Notes under the pieces: model-generated | Seen by the model: only the letters and a program-made list of their open reading frames with translations | Told to the model about the DNA's origin: nothing | Databases searched by the model: none | Source: Psychrobacter sp. 4Dc | Lineage (GTDB): Bacteria > Pseudomonadota > Gammaproteobacteria > Pseudomonadales > Moraxellaceae | DNA: 64,000 nucleotides | Direction of reading: 5' to 3' | NCBI RefSeq assembly: GCF_002836715.1 | Contig: NZ_PJAT01000065.1 | Coordinates: 1-64,000, forward strand | Translations under genes and position numbers: made by a program | Part shown: piece after piece, positions 25,903 through 35,194 of the stretch | Layout of the letters: every line of letters starts with the position of its first letter | How positions within the stretch are numbered: the first letter of the stretch is position 1

Positions 25903-27039
25903 CTATTTTAAAGTCTGCCCAAGTTTGATACTTGCAGCAATATTAGCAGCAGTAGTTTCAATATTGTTATAAGCAGAGCCTAACACGTTATCAATCGTGT
26001 CTACTTTTTGGATACTCGGCATGACCACATCGAACTGACTGGTCTGAGCAGGTTTTAGTCCATCGACGCTGCCGCAGATAGCGATGACAGGTGTACGGCT
26101 AGCCTTAGCGATTTGGCTGATACCGCCTGCCACTTTACCCATGGCGGTTTGCGCATCAAGCTTACCTTCGCCAGTGATGACGAGATCTGCCTCTGCGATA
26201 TGCTGTGACAGGTGAGCCACTTCGGCAACCGTATCAAAGCCTGACTTTAGCTGAGCTTGAAAGAAAGTCATCATCGCATAGCCAAGACCGCCAGCAGCGC
26301 CAGCGCCTTCAACGTATTGACAGTCTTCATAGCCATGCTGTCCACATATGGTCGCAAAGTGACTGAGTGCCTTGTCCAAAGTATTAACCTGCTCTGGGCA
26401 AGCGCCTTTTTGTGGCCCAAACACTGCGCTTGCACCCAGCAGACCGCATAACGGATTGGTCACATCACAAGCAACTTCAAATACCGTGTCTGATATCCTT
26501 GCATGCAGGCTAGTATTATCGAGCTTATGTAGGCTGGCAAGTGCGCCACCACCATGAGTGAGTAGGCTATCATTGATGTCATGAAATGTTATGCCTAACG
26601 CCATTAGCATACCAAGTCCTGCATCATTGGTTGCGCTACCACCCAGACCAATGACGATACGCTTAGCACCTTCTTCTAACGCATCTTCGATCAGCTCCCC
26701 AACACCATAACTACTCGCAATAACGGGATTACGCTCATCAGCTGTCAGTAGGTGCAATCCGCAGGCTTGAGCCACTTCGATAACAGCAGTCGCGTCAGGC
26801 AATAACAGATACTTTGCCGTAATCGGTCTCATTAATGGGTCATGTACTCTGACTTCTTTCCAGCGCCCGCCCAATACATAAGACAATACCGCTGAGGTAC
26901 CTTCACCGCCATCGGCCATTGGCAACAGCTTGTAGTCAGCATCTGGAAACACTTGACTAAAGCCAGATTGAATGGCGTGGCACACGTCCAGTGCTTCTAA
27001 ACTTTCTTTAAACGAGTCAGGGGCGATCAAAATTTTCAT
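25903..27039 (-). CDS. Glycerate kinase (GarK/GlxK family)
   Basis: 378 residues, start with GAGAG upstream. The family signature is strong: KILIAPDSFKESLEALDVCH at the N-terminus, LLPMADGGEGTSAVL, AKRIVIGLGGSATNDAGLGM, CDVTNPLCGLLGASAVFGPQ, and ADLVITGEGKLDAQTAMGKV near residues 275-295. The enzyme phosphorylates D-glycerate with ATP (the GarK type gives 2-phosphoglycerate), feeding lower glycolysis. It lies 112 bp downstream of a GntP-type permease on the same strand, so the pair is likely a glycerate uptake and activation operon. No regulator is adjacent except the LysR gene, whose stop is 110 bp away in convergent orientation. Confidence 0.93.
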   Translation of the reverse strand: MKILIAPDSFKESLEALDVCHAIQSGFSQVFPDADYKLLPMADGGEGTSAVLSYVLGGRWKEVRVHDPLMRPITAKYLLLPDATAVIEVAQACGLHLLTADERNPVIASSYGVGELIEDALEEGAKRIVIGLGGSATNDAGLGMLMALGITFHDINDSLLTHGGGALASLHKLDNTSLHARISDTVFEVACDVTNPLCGLLGASAVFGPQKGACPEQVNTLDKALSHFATICGQHGYEDCQYVEGAGAAGGLGYAMMTFFQAQLKSGFDTVAEVAHLSQHIAEADLVITGEGKLDAQTAMGKVAGGISQIAKASRTPVIAICGSVDGLKPAQTSQFDVVMPSIQKVDTIDNVLGSAYNNIETTAANIAASIKLGQTLK

Positions 27040-27151
27040 ACGGCTCTCTTTGAATATCTTAATGACACGATCATTGCGATAGTGTCATGTTTTAAAACGT
27101 TTATTTAGCAATCATCAAATAAACGTCTGTACAAGTACCCAATCTCATGAA

Positions 27152-28507
27152 CTAGATAAACACTAGGGTCAACAACCAGATAAATACGATGCTAGTCACA
27201 CCCTGGATACCAGTAGCCATTGAATGAGCCTTGTACGCTTGTGCGACACTCATGCGACTAAACTGGCTAACAATCCAAAAGAAGCTGTCATTGGCATGTG
27301 AGATGGTCATGGCACCGGCACCAATTGCCATCACGCAGAACACACGTCCAAGTTCGCTGTCTAGGCCAATCTGACTCAATAGTGGGGCAACCATAGCAGA
27401 AGTAGTAACCAATGCAACTGTGGTTGAGCCTTGTGCTGTTTTTAGCGCAGCAGAAACGATAAATGGCATGAAGATACCTAAACCCAAGGCCGATAGCGTC
27501 GAACCTAAATAATCGCCAATCGGCGTCACTTTTAGCATGGCACCAAATGCGCCACCAGCACCAGTGATCAATAGGATAGGGGCTGCTACTACCAAACCTT
27601 GCGAGATACTATCGCTGATTTCTTGCGTTTTTTGGCTTGATTTAATCAAGAAAAAGGATAAGAACAAACCGATAAGTAGTGCAGTAAGCGGATTACCAAT
27701 GAATATCAAAATCTCCGCTACCATGCTACTACCAAACGGTGCGCTTGGGAAATTAGCAACCGAAGACAGGCAGATTAATATGATAGGAACGATAATCGGC
27801 AAGAAAGCCATTGTCGCTGAAGGCAAATGGCTGTAATCGTCACGAGTTTTCATTCCTTCAGGCATTGCTGCTGGAGCATCTGCCGCATTGATATTGTCAG
27901 GAGTAGCGTTAAGGAAGCGATTAGACCACCACCAGCCAGCCAGTACTGCAACTGCTGTCACGACCACACCGACCATGATGACTAAACCCAAATTTGACTC
28001 TAGACCTAAGTTACCTGCCGCTGCGATTGGGCCTGGCGTCGGTGGGACAAAGGTATGGGTGGCATATAGACCAGTTGCCAAGGCAATGCTCATCGCGACA
28101 CTTGATACATGTAAGCGCTCAGCTAAAGACTCTTTTAGAGAGTTTAAGATAATATAGCCAGAGTCACAAAATACAGGGATCGAAACGACCGCACCGACGA
28201 TAGACATGGTCAAAGTAGGGAAGCGTGGCCCCAATACTTTAATAACGGACTCTGCCATTACGATAGCAGCACCCGTTTTTTCAAGAATTAAGCCAATAAT
28301 CGTGCCAAATACAATCACAAGACCGATATAGCCTAAGATACCACCGAAACCATCAGAGATCGTTTTTGCGACCGTGTTAAGTGGTACTTGATAAAATAGC
28401 GCGACCAAAAAAGCAGACAAGATCAATACTAAAAAAGGATGCCACTTTAGTTTTGCGGTAGCGAAAATAATAAAAAGAATGGTCAGCACAAGCCAAAATA
28501 CAATCAT
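27152..28507 (-). CDS. GntP-family gluconate/glycerate:H+ symporter
   Basis: 451 residues from the ATG at 28507, with GAGA upstream; a GTG one codon earlier is the alternative. It is a multi-span membrane protein with about 12 hydrophobic segments and family motifs such as KTISDGFGGILGYIGLVIVF, VFCDSGYIILNSLKESLAER, HTFVPPTPGPIAAAGNLG and GAMTISHANDSFFWIVSQFS. GntP-family permeases import gluconate, idonate, fructuronate or glycerate with protons. Since glycerate kinase is the next gene, glycerate is the likeliest substrate here (inference). It looks intact. Confidence 0.9.
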   Translation of the reverse strand: MIVFWLVLTILFIIFATAKLKWHPFLVLILSAFLVALFYQVPLNTVAKTISDGFGGILGYIGLVIVFGTIIGLILEKTGAAIVMAESVIKVLGPRFPTLTMSIVGAVVSIPVFCDSGYIILNSLKESLAERLHVSSVAMSIALATGLYATHTFVPPTPGPIAAAGNLGLESNLGLVIMVGVVVTAVAVLAGWWWSNRFLNATPDNINAADAPAAMPEGMKTRDDYSHLPSATMAFLPIIVPIILICLSSVANFPSAPFGSSMVAEILIFIGNPLTALLIGLFLSFFLIKSSQKTQEISDSISQGLVVAAPILLITGAGGAFGAMLKVTPIGDYLGSTLSALGLGIFMPFIVSAALKTAQGSTTVALVTTSAMVAPLLSQIGLDSELGRVFCVMAIGAGAMTISHANDSFFWIVSQFSRMSVAQAYKAHSMATGIQGVTSIVFIWLLTLVFI

Positions 28508-28510
28508 CAC

Positions 28511-28870
28511 TGTCTCAATATGGTTTATATCTTAATTGATTACCAATGCAATATAGTCAATTATATCGAGATTAAATACGGTATATAGCTTGCTAATTCT
28601 ACTTTGCGTAGTGCTTGCAAGTGCTTTTACCATATCTACATTTAAACGATATTGGACCAACTATCTGCATCACTAACGATACGAAATTTTAAAGGGGCAT
28701 ATTTTATAGCAAATAGACGCCGCTAGGAAATAGATTCGTTAAATAGTTGGCGCTGTTGACAAAAAATTGAGAGATACTTAATTTTAAAATGACGGAAATC
28801 AGTAAGAAAACGTCGAAGAGGTGTGTGGAAATACTTGTATAACTAGCAATTGCTAATACTTCAAACCAAA
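28511..28870. other. Intergenic region, no gene seen
   Basis: The region upstream of the GntP permease is AT-rich without a convincing open frame. It holds the permease promoter, which could not be pinned down. Confidence 0.5.
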
Positions 28871-28903
28871 AAAAACTGGCCATCTATAATGACCAGTTTT
28901 TGT
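28866..28903 (-). terminator. Terminator downstream of the 79-residue gene
   Basis: Stem AAAACTGG/CCAGTTTT. Read on the minus strand it is followed by nine T. It lies about 75 bases after the stop of the small gene at 28977. Confidence 0.75.
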
Positions 28904-28976
28904 CTAAACAATATTTACCTACCTGAGTAATGATTATTTTTAGAATAGGTATTCTAAGGAGTGCCCTGATTGACAG

Positions 28977-29216
28977 TTAGGCAATCTTATCAAAAAAAGC
29001 TTTGTTATTGGTAGCAGTTGCAGTATCAAAGCTGACGTAAATGCCTTGATCATCCAACGTGGCATACCAATGATCATCATTGCCACTGGTCAGCAGCTGA
29101 AAGTATTTGTCATTGACTATTCTGCCAACTGTATACACCTCACCTTCGGAGTAGTATGCATTACCTTGAGTACAGATAAGCTTGTCATTGGTATGAATGT
29201 TATGATTTTCTTTCAT
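28977..29216 (-). CDS. Small hypothetical protein (79 aa)
   Basis: 79 residues with no recognised family. The composition is soluble and Asn/Asp/Tyr-rich, with a pattern of short beta strands (KLICTQGNAYYSEGEVYTVG, YFQLLTSGNDDHWYATLDDQ) that resembles small SH3-like or KOW-like barrels. There is no signal peptide or membrane segment. Support for it being a real gene: a strong terminator with a T9 run lies just downstream on the same strand, and the reading frame has protein-like composition. The ribosome site is weak. It stands alone between gntP-type and ribosomal protein genes. Function unknown. Confidence 0.65.
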   Translation of the reverse strand: MKENHNIHTNDKLICTQGNAYYSEGEVYTVGRIVNDKYFQLLTSGNDDHWYATLDDQGIYVSFDTATATNNKAFFDKIA

Positions 29217-29510
29217 GTTCTTGCGCCCTATTAGTACATTAGATAGCAGTAGATTATCAATTCTGCTAATAGTAATAAAGATGATTATATAGGCAGTATC
29301 TTGTTGTTTGGTATAGCGTTTTTAAGGCAATTGTTGCATTCAGTTACTACAGTATTGCATAGATAACACCGTTATCATAGCAATAGATTTTTTGAAAATC
29401 CTAAGCTGTTTAGGAATATATAAAATCCTAATTTATCGAGATAAAGGAGTGCAAGTTAGTGATATAAGTAGTCTAAATACATAGACTCTAATGTCAAAAA
29501 TGACGCACGT
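29217..29510. other. Intergenic region, no gene seen
   Basis: Non-coding AT-rich DNA between the small gene and the rplI terminator. No repeats, RNA genes or operators recognised. Confidence 0.5.
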
Positions 29511-29542
29511 AAAAAGCCAGCAACCTAAGTTGCTGGCTTTTT
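29511..29542 (-). terminator. Terminator of the rpsF-rpsR-rplI operon
   Basis: A strong hairpin AAAAAGCCAGCAAC/GTTGCTGGCTTTTT with a 4-base loop lies 28 bases after the rplI stop. It is symmetrical and can work on both strands. Confidence 0.9.
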
Positions 29543-29569
29543 GCATACTGAGTCTAACTATATAGAAGA

Positions 29570-30076
29570 TTACTCTTCAGAATAGTCCTCTTCAGCAGCT
29601 TCTTCGTCAGCTGAATCTTCGTTGTTACCATCTTCAGAAAGAATAGTAACTAAGATGCTAGCAGTAACGTCATGATGCAATTGGATATCAACATTGTATT
29701 CGCCAACTTGACGTAGAGTGCCTTCAGGTAGCTTGATTTCAGCACGGTCTACTTCTAGACCTGAGTTAGTCAATGCTTCAGCGATATCGCGAGTACCGAT
29801 AGAGCCGAATAGCTTGCCTTCGTCACCTGATTTAGCACGCATGATAACATTAACGTCAGTCAATGCATCAGCACGCTCTTGAGCAACAGCGATCTCTTTT
29901 GCTTCTTCAGCTTCAAGTTCAGCACGACGTGCTTCGAACTTTTCAATGTTAGCTTTAGTAGCAGGTAGCGCTTTGCCCTGAGGGATAAGAAAGTTACGTC
30001 CGTAACCTGGTTTTACATCGACAGTTTCACCGAGTTTACCAAGGTTGACGATACGCTGTAACAAAATAATTTGCAT
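29570..30076 (-). CDS. rplI: 50S ribosomal protein L9
   Basis: 168 residues with an AGGA ribosome site. The N-terminal domain is standard: [40 protein letters not shown], then a long connecting helix and the C-terminal domain ([20 protein letters not shown]). L9 binds 23S rRNA domain V near L1. The usual length is about 149; here an additional strongly acidic tail ([19 protein letters not shown]) extends the C-terminus. It is the last gene of the rpsF-rpsR-rplI operon, 20 bases after rpsR. Confidence 0.97.
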   Translation of the reverse strand: MQIILLQRIVNLGKLGETVDVKPGYGRNFLIPQGKALPATKANIEKFEARRAELEAEEAKEIAVAQERADALTDVNVIMRAKSGDEGKLFGSIGTRDIAEALTNSGLEVDRAEIKLPEGTLRQVGEYNVDIQLHHDVTASILVTILSEDGNNEDSADEEAAEEDYSEE

Positions 30077-30096
30077 GAGTCATTCCTAGTTAGCGG

Positions 30097-30327
30097 TTAA
30101 CCTTGATGGTTATCAGTGTATGGAAGTAGCGATAAATAACGAGCTTGCTTGATAGCAGTCGCTAATTGACGCTGATATTTAGTAGATGTACCAGTAATAC
30201 GGCTTGGTACGATTTTACCATTATCACTAATGTACTGTTTTAGCAATTCAACATCTTTATAGTCGATGTGAGTGATGCCTTCAGCAGTGAAACGGCAGAA
30301 TTTGCGACGGCGATAGAAACGTGCCAT
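30097..30327 (-). CDS. rpsR: 30S ribosomal protein S18
   Basis: 76 residues, the normal length, with GGAGA before the start. Sequence features are typical: [13 protein letters not shown], then [20 protein letters not shown] and [21 protein letters not shown]18 binds S6 in the small-subunit platform. It is the middle gene of the operon, 16 bases after rpsF. priB, which lies between rpsF and rpsR in enterobacteria, is absent here. Confidence 0.98.
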   Translation of the reverse strand: MARFYRRRKFCRFTAEGITHIDYKDVELLKQYISDNGKIVPSRITGTSTKYQRQLATAIKQARYLSLLPYTDNHQG

Positions 30328-30343
30328 GAGTATTCTCCTTTAA

Positions 30344-30748
30344 TTAGTCTTCACTGTTGTCGTTGTCGTCATTATCGTTTTCACGATTATCTGGACGACG
30401 AGTAGTTGCTTTGCGTGCGCGTTTTTCATCGGCATTCTTGGCTAACTGCGACTCTTCAGTGACAGCTTCGTCACGGCGCATAACTAGACTACGAATGATC
30501 GCGTCGTTATAACGGAATAATTCTTCAAGTTCAGCTAAAGTTTCACCGTCAGTTTCAATGTTGAAAAGAACGTAATGAGCTTTGTGAATCTTGTTGATTG
30601 GATAAGCCAGTTGACGACGGCCCCAATCCTCTAGACGATGGATAACACCGTTGTTGTCTTGAACTAACTTGATATAGCGCTCAACCATGCCGACCACTTG
30701 GTCGCTTTGGTCTGGGTGTACAAGTAACACCAGTTCGTAATGTCGCAT
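30344..30748 (-). CDS. rpsF: 30S ribosomal protein S6
   Basis: 134 residues with a strong AAGGAG ribosome site. The core is the ferredoxin-like S6 fold ([20 protein letters not shown], then [20 protein letters not shown] and [10 protein letters not shown]). The C-terminus has a charged tail ending [14 protein letters not shown], which resembles the variable acidic tails of other S6 proteins, where RimK can add glutamates. It is the first gene of the operon. Its ribosome site is paired within a leader structure like the S6:S18-binding motif, pointing to translational autoregulation. Confidence 0.97.
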   Translation of the reverse strand: MRHYELVLLVHPDQSDQVVGMVERYIKLVQDNNGVIHRLEDWGRRQLAYPINKIHKAHYVLFNIETDGETLAELEELFRYNDAIIRSLVMRRDEAVTEESQLAKNADEKRARKATTRRPDNRENDNDDNDNSED

Positions 30749-30753
30749 TATGA

Positions 30754-30799
30754 CTCCTTACGGATTAGTAGCTATTAACCCTATGTTAATAGCAAGGAG
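30754..30799 (-). promoter_or_regulatory. rpsF leader motif (S6:S18 autoregulatory structure)
   Basis: Read on the minus strand, CTCCTT (30794-30799) can pair with the ribosome site AAGGAG (30754-30759). Between them lies a perfect 9-bp hairpin GCTATTAAC/GTTAATAGC (30771-30793), and an unpaired CCG sits just before AAGGAG. This matches the known S6:S18-binding leader architecture: an outer stem, an inner hairpin and a bulged CCG. Confidence 0.75.
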
Positions 30800-30875
30800 A
30801 TTTATAAGGTAAGCCCAATTCTAGTCATATTTTATAAAAAACAATCAAGAATAAGCTTAGTTTATAAAGCGCCGT

Positions 30876-30904
30876 ATTATAACAGTACTCGGCAACTAAC
30901 ACAA
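30876..30904 (-). promoter_or_regulatory. Promoter of the rpsF operon
   Basis: On the minus strand a -35-like TTGTGT (30899-30904) is separated by 17 bases from a consensus -10 TATAAT (30876-30881). It would give a leader of about 120 bases before rpsF. Confidence 0.6.
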
Positions 30905-30966
30905 AGGTTAATCACTAAGCTACTGCCAATAAAATATAAAAAGAGGCTAAATAGGCTTTGATAAAT

Positions 30967-30999
30967 AAAAAAGCCGCGATAGTACGCAGCTTTTTTAAG
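30967..30999 (-). terminator. Terminator of the GYF_2-RDD gene
   Basis: Stem AAAAAGCCGCG/CGCAGCTTTTT with one mismatch. Read on the minus strand it ends in a T-run and lies about 40 bases after the stop. Confidence 0.75.
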
Positions 31000-31038
31000 T
31001 ATAACGAGCTATAAAACCAATAGCCAAATCAAATACTG

Positions 31039-32004
31039 TTATTCAGATTTTGACTTCTTTGCCAATTGGCTACTGTCTGCTTTGACCACTAAGGTTTTGG
31101 CAAGTTTGTCATGCCAACCAATATTTTCAGGGCTTTTAGATGCCATATAGTAATGAATGGCTAAAGGTATCAGTACTATAAATGAAGTAGAAAGGGGGAT
31201 ATAAAGTAGTGCTAGAAAAAGAGTACGTATCACAACCAATCTAAGAAAAGAAGGTAAATGATGGGTGGTTTGATCTACAACACGAATTCCCGTAATCAAT
31301 TTACCTAACGACTGGCCCCGCAAGATAATAAAAAGTAATTGCAAAGCGATAAGGCCGAAAACCATCGCATTGGATATTAATTGTGTCGCTTGCGGAATAC
31401 TTTCAGAAAGACTCAAAGAATATTTAATTACTGCTTCCATATTCTGTAAGTCTGTGGGCATGTCTCCCAACTTTCTCATAGCTAGCATTAATGGAAGAAA
31501 CGCCATTATTAGTAGCAGCCAATCAAGCGCGGTTGCCAATACGCGTGACATAATTGGCGCAAGTACCACGTTGCCGACGACTTTATCATTGTCTGCAACA
31601 GCTTTTTTGAGAGTAGACTTATTCAGTGAGACATTGTTGTGCGGCGTTTGATGACGATTGGTCGTCATGTCGGCTTTCACGTTTTTAGGACGTTCAGGCT
31701 TGCCATATAGTCTGTCTAACGATACTGACTTATCATCTTTTGCTTTATTGGTATCTTCAGGGAAGACGGTCACGTTATTGATGATAGAGTCGTTTACTTC
31801 AGGCGTGTTAGCACTGGTCGGGCGATACACCGTTTGGTTATTGGTAAGATCACCTATGCGCTGCCACTGAGCTAAGCCTTCATGCCACATCAGATCATCA
31901 AGCAATACTTCACCAGATGCCAGCATGATATTCAGCTGCTCCAACTGATATGGGCCAGCTTGTACGTTATTTCGAGCAAGGAAAATCTGCATAATTGCCT
32001 GCAT
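31039..32004 (-). CDS. GYF_2-domain/RDD-family membrane protein
   Basis: 321 residues; a second in-frame ATG at 31992 (MQIFLARNNVQAGPYQLEQL) with AGG upstream may be the true start. The N-terminal ~55 residues are a GYF_2 (DUF4339) domain with the pattern GPYQLEQLNIMLASGEVLLD and LMWHEGLAQWQRI. A hydrophilic linker follows, then an RDD domain from about residue 155 (PIMSRVLATALDWLLLIMAF) with three to four membrane segments and FIILRGQSLGKLITGIRVVD. RDD proteins are little-characterised membrane proteins, some proposed to be ion transporters. It is followed by a terminator and sits downstream of ppsA, separated by a perfect inverted repeat. Confidence 0.85.
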   Translation of the reverse strand: MQAIMQIFLARNNVQAGPYQLEQLNIMLASGEVLLDDLMWHEGLAQWQRIGDLTNNQTVYRPTSANTPEVNDSIINNVTVFPEDTNKAKDDKSVSLDRLYGKPERPKNVKADMTTNRHQTPHNNVSLNKSTLKKAVADNDKVVGNVVLAPIMSRVLATALDWLLLIMAFLPLMLAMRKLGDMPTDLQNMEAVIKYSLSLSESIPQATQLISNAMVFGLIALQLLFIILRGQSLGKLITGIRVVDQTTHHLPSFLRLVVIRTLFLALLYIPLSTSFIVLIPLAIHYYMASKSPENIGWHDKLAKTLVVKADSSQLAKKSKSE

Positions 32005-32029
32005 AGTTAGTCATGTCTTAGGATATTAT

Positions 32030-32066
32030 ATTAGGGTCTATTTGAAAAAATCAAATAGACCCTAAT
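32030..32066. repeat. Perfect 16-bp inverted repeat between ppsA and the RDD gene
   Basis: ATTAGGGTCTATTTGA and TCAAATAGACCCTAAT pair exactly around a 5-base A loop. It lacks a T-tract on either strand. It may be the ppsA terminator, since it starts 53 bases after the stop, or another structured element. Confidence 0.6.
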
Positions 32067-32118
32067 AGTGGTATCTTTAATGACTGTGTGAATGACCGCT
32101 GTGACTAAACGTAGCGGT

Positions 32119-34503
32119 TTACTTCGCTTCTTCACCAGCTAAGAAGAACCAAGTATCTAGTACTGAGTCAGGGTTCAATGACACTGAGCTGATACCTTGC
32201 TCCATTAACCAAAACGCTAGATCTGGATGGTCTGATGGGCCTTGACCACAGATACCGACGTATTTGTTTTGCTTACGGCAAGCTTCGATAGCCATAGATA
32301 ATAGTTTCTTAACAGCAGGATCACGCTCATCAAATAGATGCGAGACGATACCTGAGTCACGGTCAAGACCAAGCGTTAACTGAGTCAAATCGTTAGAACC
32401 GATTGAGAAACCATCAAAGTACTCTAGGAACTCTTCTGCCAATAGGGCGTTGGTTGGTAGCTCACACATCATGATGACGCGTAGACCATTTTCGCCACGT
32501 TTTAGACCATTTTTCTCAAGTAACTCGATGACTTCTTTGGCTTCGCCAACAGTACGTACGAATGGAATCATGATCTCAACATTGGTCAAGCCCATGTCAT
32601 CACGTACACGTTTTAGTGCTTTACACTCAAGCTCAAAACAGTCACGGAAGTTATCAGACACATAACGGCTAGCACCGCGGAAACCAAGCATTGGGTTCTC
32701 TTCTGATGGCTCGTATAACTTACCACCAAGCAAGTTAGCGTATTCGTTCGATTTAAAATCTGACATACGAACGATCACTGGCTGATCCATGAAGGCAACA
32801 GCTAGCGTTGAGATACCTTCAACCAATTTATCAACATAGAAGTCAACAGGTGATGCATAGCCTGCGATACGCTCTTGGATTGCTTGCGCAATTTCACGTG
32901 GCAAGCTGTTCATGTTTAGCAAGGCTTTTGGATGCACACCAATCATACGGTTGATGATGAACTCTAAACGTGCAAGACCAATACCTTCGTTTGGCATTTG
33001 GGTAAATGAGAATGCGCGATCTGGGTTACCAACGTTCATCATCACTTTAAATGCTAGCTCTGGCATAGATTCAACAGAGTTAGTCTGTACTTCAAAATCA
33101 ATCTGGCTTTCATAAATGAAACCAGTATCACCTTCAGCACAAGAAGCAGTTACGTCTTGACCATCAACCAATAGCTCAGTTGCGTTACCACAACCAACGA
33201 TAGCTGGCACACCTAGCTCACGTGCGATAATAGCAGCGTGACAGGTACGGCCACCACGGTTAGTGATGATAGCAGAGGCGCGCTTCATAACTGGTTCCCA
33301 ATCCGGATCAGTCATGTCTGATACGAGTACGTCGCCTTCTTCTACTTTGTCCATCTCGTTTAGGTTGCTAACGATACGCACTTTACCTGAACCGATACGT
33401 TGACCGATTGAACGACCTTCACACAATACTTTTGCGCCAGTCGTGTCGATGACATAACGTTCCATTACGTTGCTATCTTGACGGCTCTTAACAGTCTCAG
33501 GACGTGCTTGAACGATAAAGATTTCGTTAGTATCGCCGTCTTTTGCCCACTCGATATCCATCGCTTGGCCATAATGCTGTTCAATCGTTACCGCTTGCTT
33601 GGCAAGTGAGGTCAGCTCTTCAGTCGATAGAGAGAACTGCATGCGATCTTGTTTTTCAACATCAACGGTTTTAACTGATTTAGCCGTGCTGCCTTCATCA
33701 CCATAAACCATTTTCTTATGCTTGCTACCTAGGTTACGACGGATAACTGATGGCTTACCATTGGCTAGCAATTTCTTAGAGATGTAGAACTCATCTGGAT
33801 TAACCGCACCCTGTACAACCATTTCACCTAGGCCATAGCTTGAGGTGATGAATACCACTTGATCAAAGCCACTTTCGGTATCTAGCGTGAACATAACACC
33901 AGCAGCACCAGTCTCTGAACGTACCATACGCTGTACGGCAGCAGATAGTGCAACACCTTCGTGCTCAAAACCTTTGTGTACACGGTAAGAGATTGCACGG
34001 TCGTTGTATAGAGAAGCAAATACTTCTTTAATAGCAATTAGGACGTTATCAATACCGCGAATGTTCAAGAAGGTTTCTTGTTGACCAGCAAATGACGCAT
34101 CTGGCAAATCTTCAGCAGTGGCAGAAGAACGTACAGCAACAGCGATATCTTCGCCGCCACTCATAGTTTCAAATGACTGACGTACTTCTTGCTCAAGATC
34201 TTTTGGCAGTTCTTGTTCAATAATCCAAGTACGAATCTTTTTACCAGTAGCCGCAAGCTTATTAACATCATTTACGTCTAGTGTTTTTAGCTCGCTGTTG
34301 ATTTTGTCAAGCAAGCCTGTTTCAGTCAAAAAGCGGTTGAATGCATTTGAAGTGGTGGCAAAGCCGCCTGGAACACTAACGCCTAAATCAGAAAGATGGC
34401 TGATCATTTCGCCAAGCGAAGCGTTCTTACCACCAACCATTTCGATGTCGTCTTTTCCTAGCTGATCAAGATTGATTACAAGTGCTGTAGATTGCGCTGC
34501 CAT
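32119..34503 (-). CDS. ppsA: Phosphoenolpyruvate synthase (pyruvate, water dikinase)
   Basis: 794 residues, the family's normal length, with GGAG before the start. The N-terminal nucleotide-binding domain ([20 protein letters not shown]) precedes the swivelling phosphohistidine domain, where the catalytic His lies in [20 protein letters not shown] (about residue 419). The C-terminal PEP-binding TIM barrel has [20 protein letters not shown] and the conserved [10 protein letters not shown]. The enzyme converts pyruvate, ATP and water to PEP, AMP and phosphate for gluconeogenesis. The divergent gene across 690 bp is ppsR, whose product switches this enzyme on and off by phosphorylation. Confidence 0.98.
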   Translation of the reverse strand: MAAQSTALVINLDQLGKDDIEMVGGKNASLGEMISHLSDLGVSVPGGFATTSNAFNRFLTETGLLDKINSELKTLDVNDVNKLAATGKKIRTWIIEQELPKDLEQEVRQSFETMSGGEDIAVAVRSSATAEDLPDASFAGQQETFLNIRGIDNVLIAIKEVFASLYNDRAISYRVHKGFEHEGVALSAAVQRMVRSETGAAGVMFTLDTESGFDQVVFITSSYGLGEMVVQGAVNPDEFYISKKLLANGKPSVIRRNLGSKHKKMVYGDEGSTAKSVKTVDVEKQDRMQFSLSTEELTSLAKQAVTIEQHYGQAMDIEWAKDGDTNEIFIVQARPETVKSRQDSNVMERYVIDTTGAKVLCEGRSIGQRIGSGKVRIVSNLNEMDKVEEGDVLVSDMTDPDWEPVMKRASAIITNRGGRTCHAAIIARELGVPAIVGCGNATELLVDGQDVTASCAEGDTGFIYESQIDFEVQTNSVESMPELAFKVMMNVGNPDRAFSFTQMPNEGIGLARLEFIINRMIGVHPKALLNMNSLPREIAQAIQERIAGYASPVDFYVDKLVEGISTLAVAFMDQPVIVRMSDFKSNEYANLLGGKLYEPSEENPMLGFRGASRYVSDNFRDCFELECKALKRVRDDMGLTNVEIMIPFVRTVGEAKEVIELLEKNGLKRGENGLRVIMMCELPTNALLAEEFLEYFDGFSIGSNDLTQLTLGLDRDSGIVSHLFDERDPAVKKLLSMAIEACRKQNKYVGICGQGPSDHPDLAFWLMEQGISSVSLNPDSVLDTWFFLAGEEAK

Positions 34504-35194
34504 GATAACTCCAGAAAATAAGGTTATTTAGTAAAGATTATAACGGTGAATTATACCGCCATATTAGGACAATTTCGAGGGTTTTCACCAAAAAACTTGT
34601 TAAAAATATACAAATTGTGGGGTTTGCTACATAAATTAGAGCTAGTCCGATCAGGTTTCGTATTTACTCGGATGAAAAATATCATTGTTAGTGACGATGT
34701 TATACGGTTTCAAAAGCCAATTACTGCATAAAATAGACGTATTCAAATAAGCTACATCTAGAGCATTTCCATAACTTATGTTTCAATCTTATGTATCTGT
34801 ATAAAAGAAGCATAATAGAAGAAGCATAAAAAAAGCCTTAATGAGAGGTGGATTAGCCATGACGACAATATGAAAAACAATGTTGGTGCTAAGTGTACGC
34901 CTGTAACATTGATTTCTATTAAGAAGCTAATATGCGTATAATGTAGCGCATAGATAGTTGATGCACATTGCATAATAAATGTGCGGTATAGGTACTAAAA
35001 AAGGCTCGTTTTAAGAAGGCAGTTATAAAACCTAGTTATACGAGTTATAAGGGTAACTATAAGAAGCCGAGTAAAAGTCACGCTATTAATAGTCAATAAC
35101 TGCTAAACATCTACCAAGTCTGAATTATTACTAAGATCTATACCAAAAACTAAATGAAGGTCATTATTGAGTTTTCAACCGAGGTGTCAACGAT
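34504..35194. other. ppsA-ppsR divergent intergenic region
   Basis: 690 bp without a supported gene. It is AT-rich, with short open frames lacking ribosome sites and protein-like composition. It must carry the two divergent promoters. Its length leaves room for regulatory sites or a small RNA, but none was recognised. Confidence 0.5.

Noticed and set aside
28511-28870. Possible riboswitch upstream of the GntP permease
   Set aside because: No known aptamer core or terminator-antiterminator pair could be recognised in the leader.
34776-34973. Short hydrophobic minus-strand frame in the ppsA-ppsR gap
   Set aside because: No ribosome site, no conservation seen, and base composition like the surrounding intergenic DNA.
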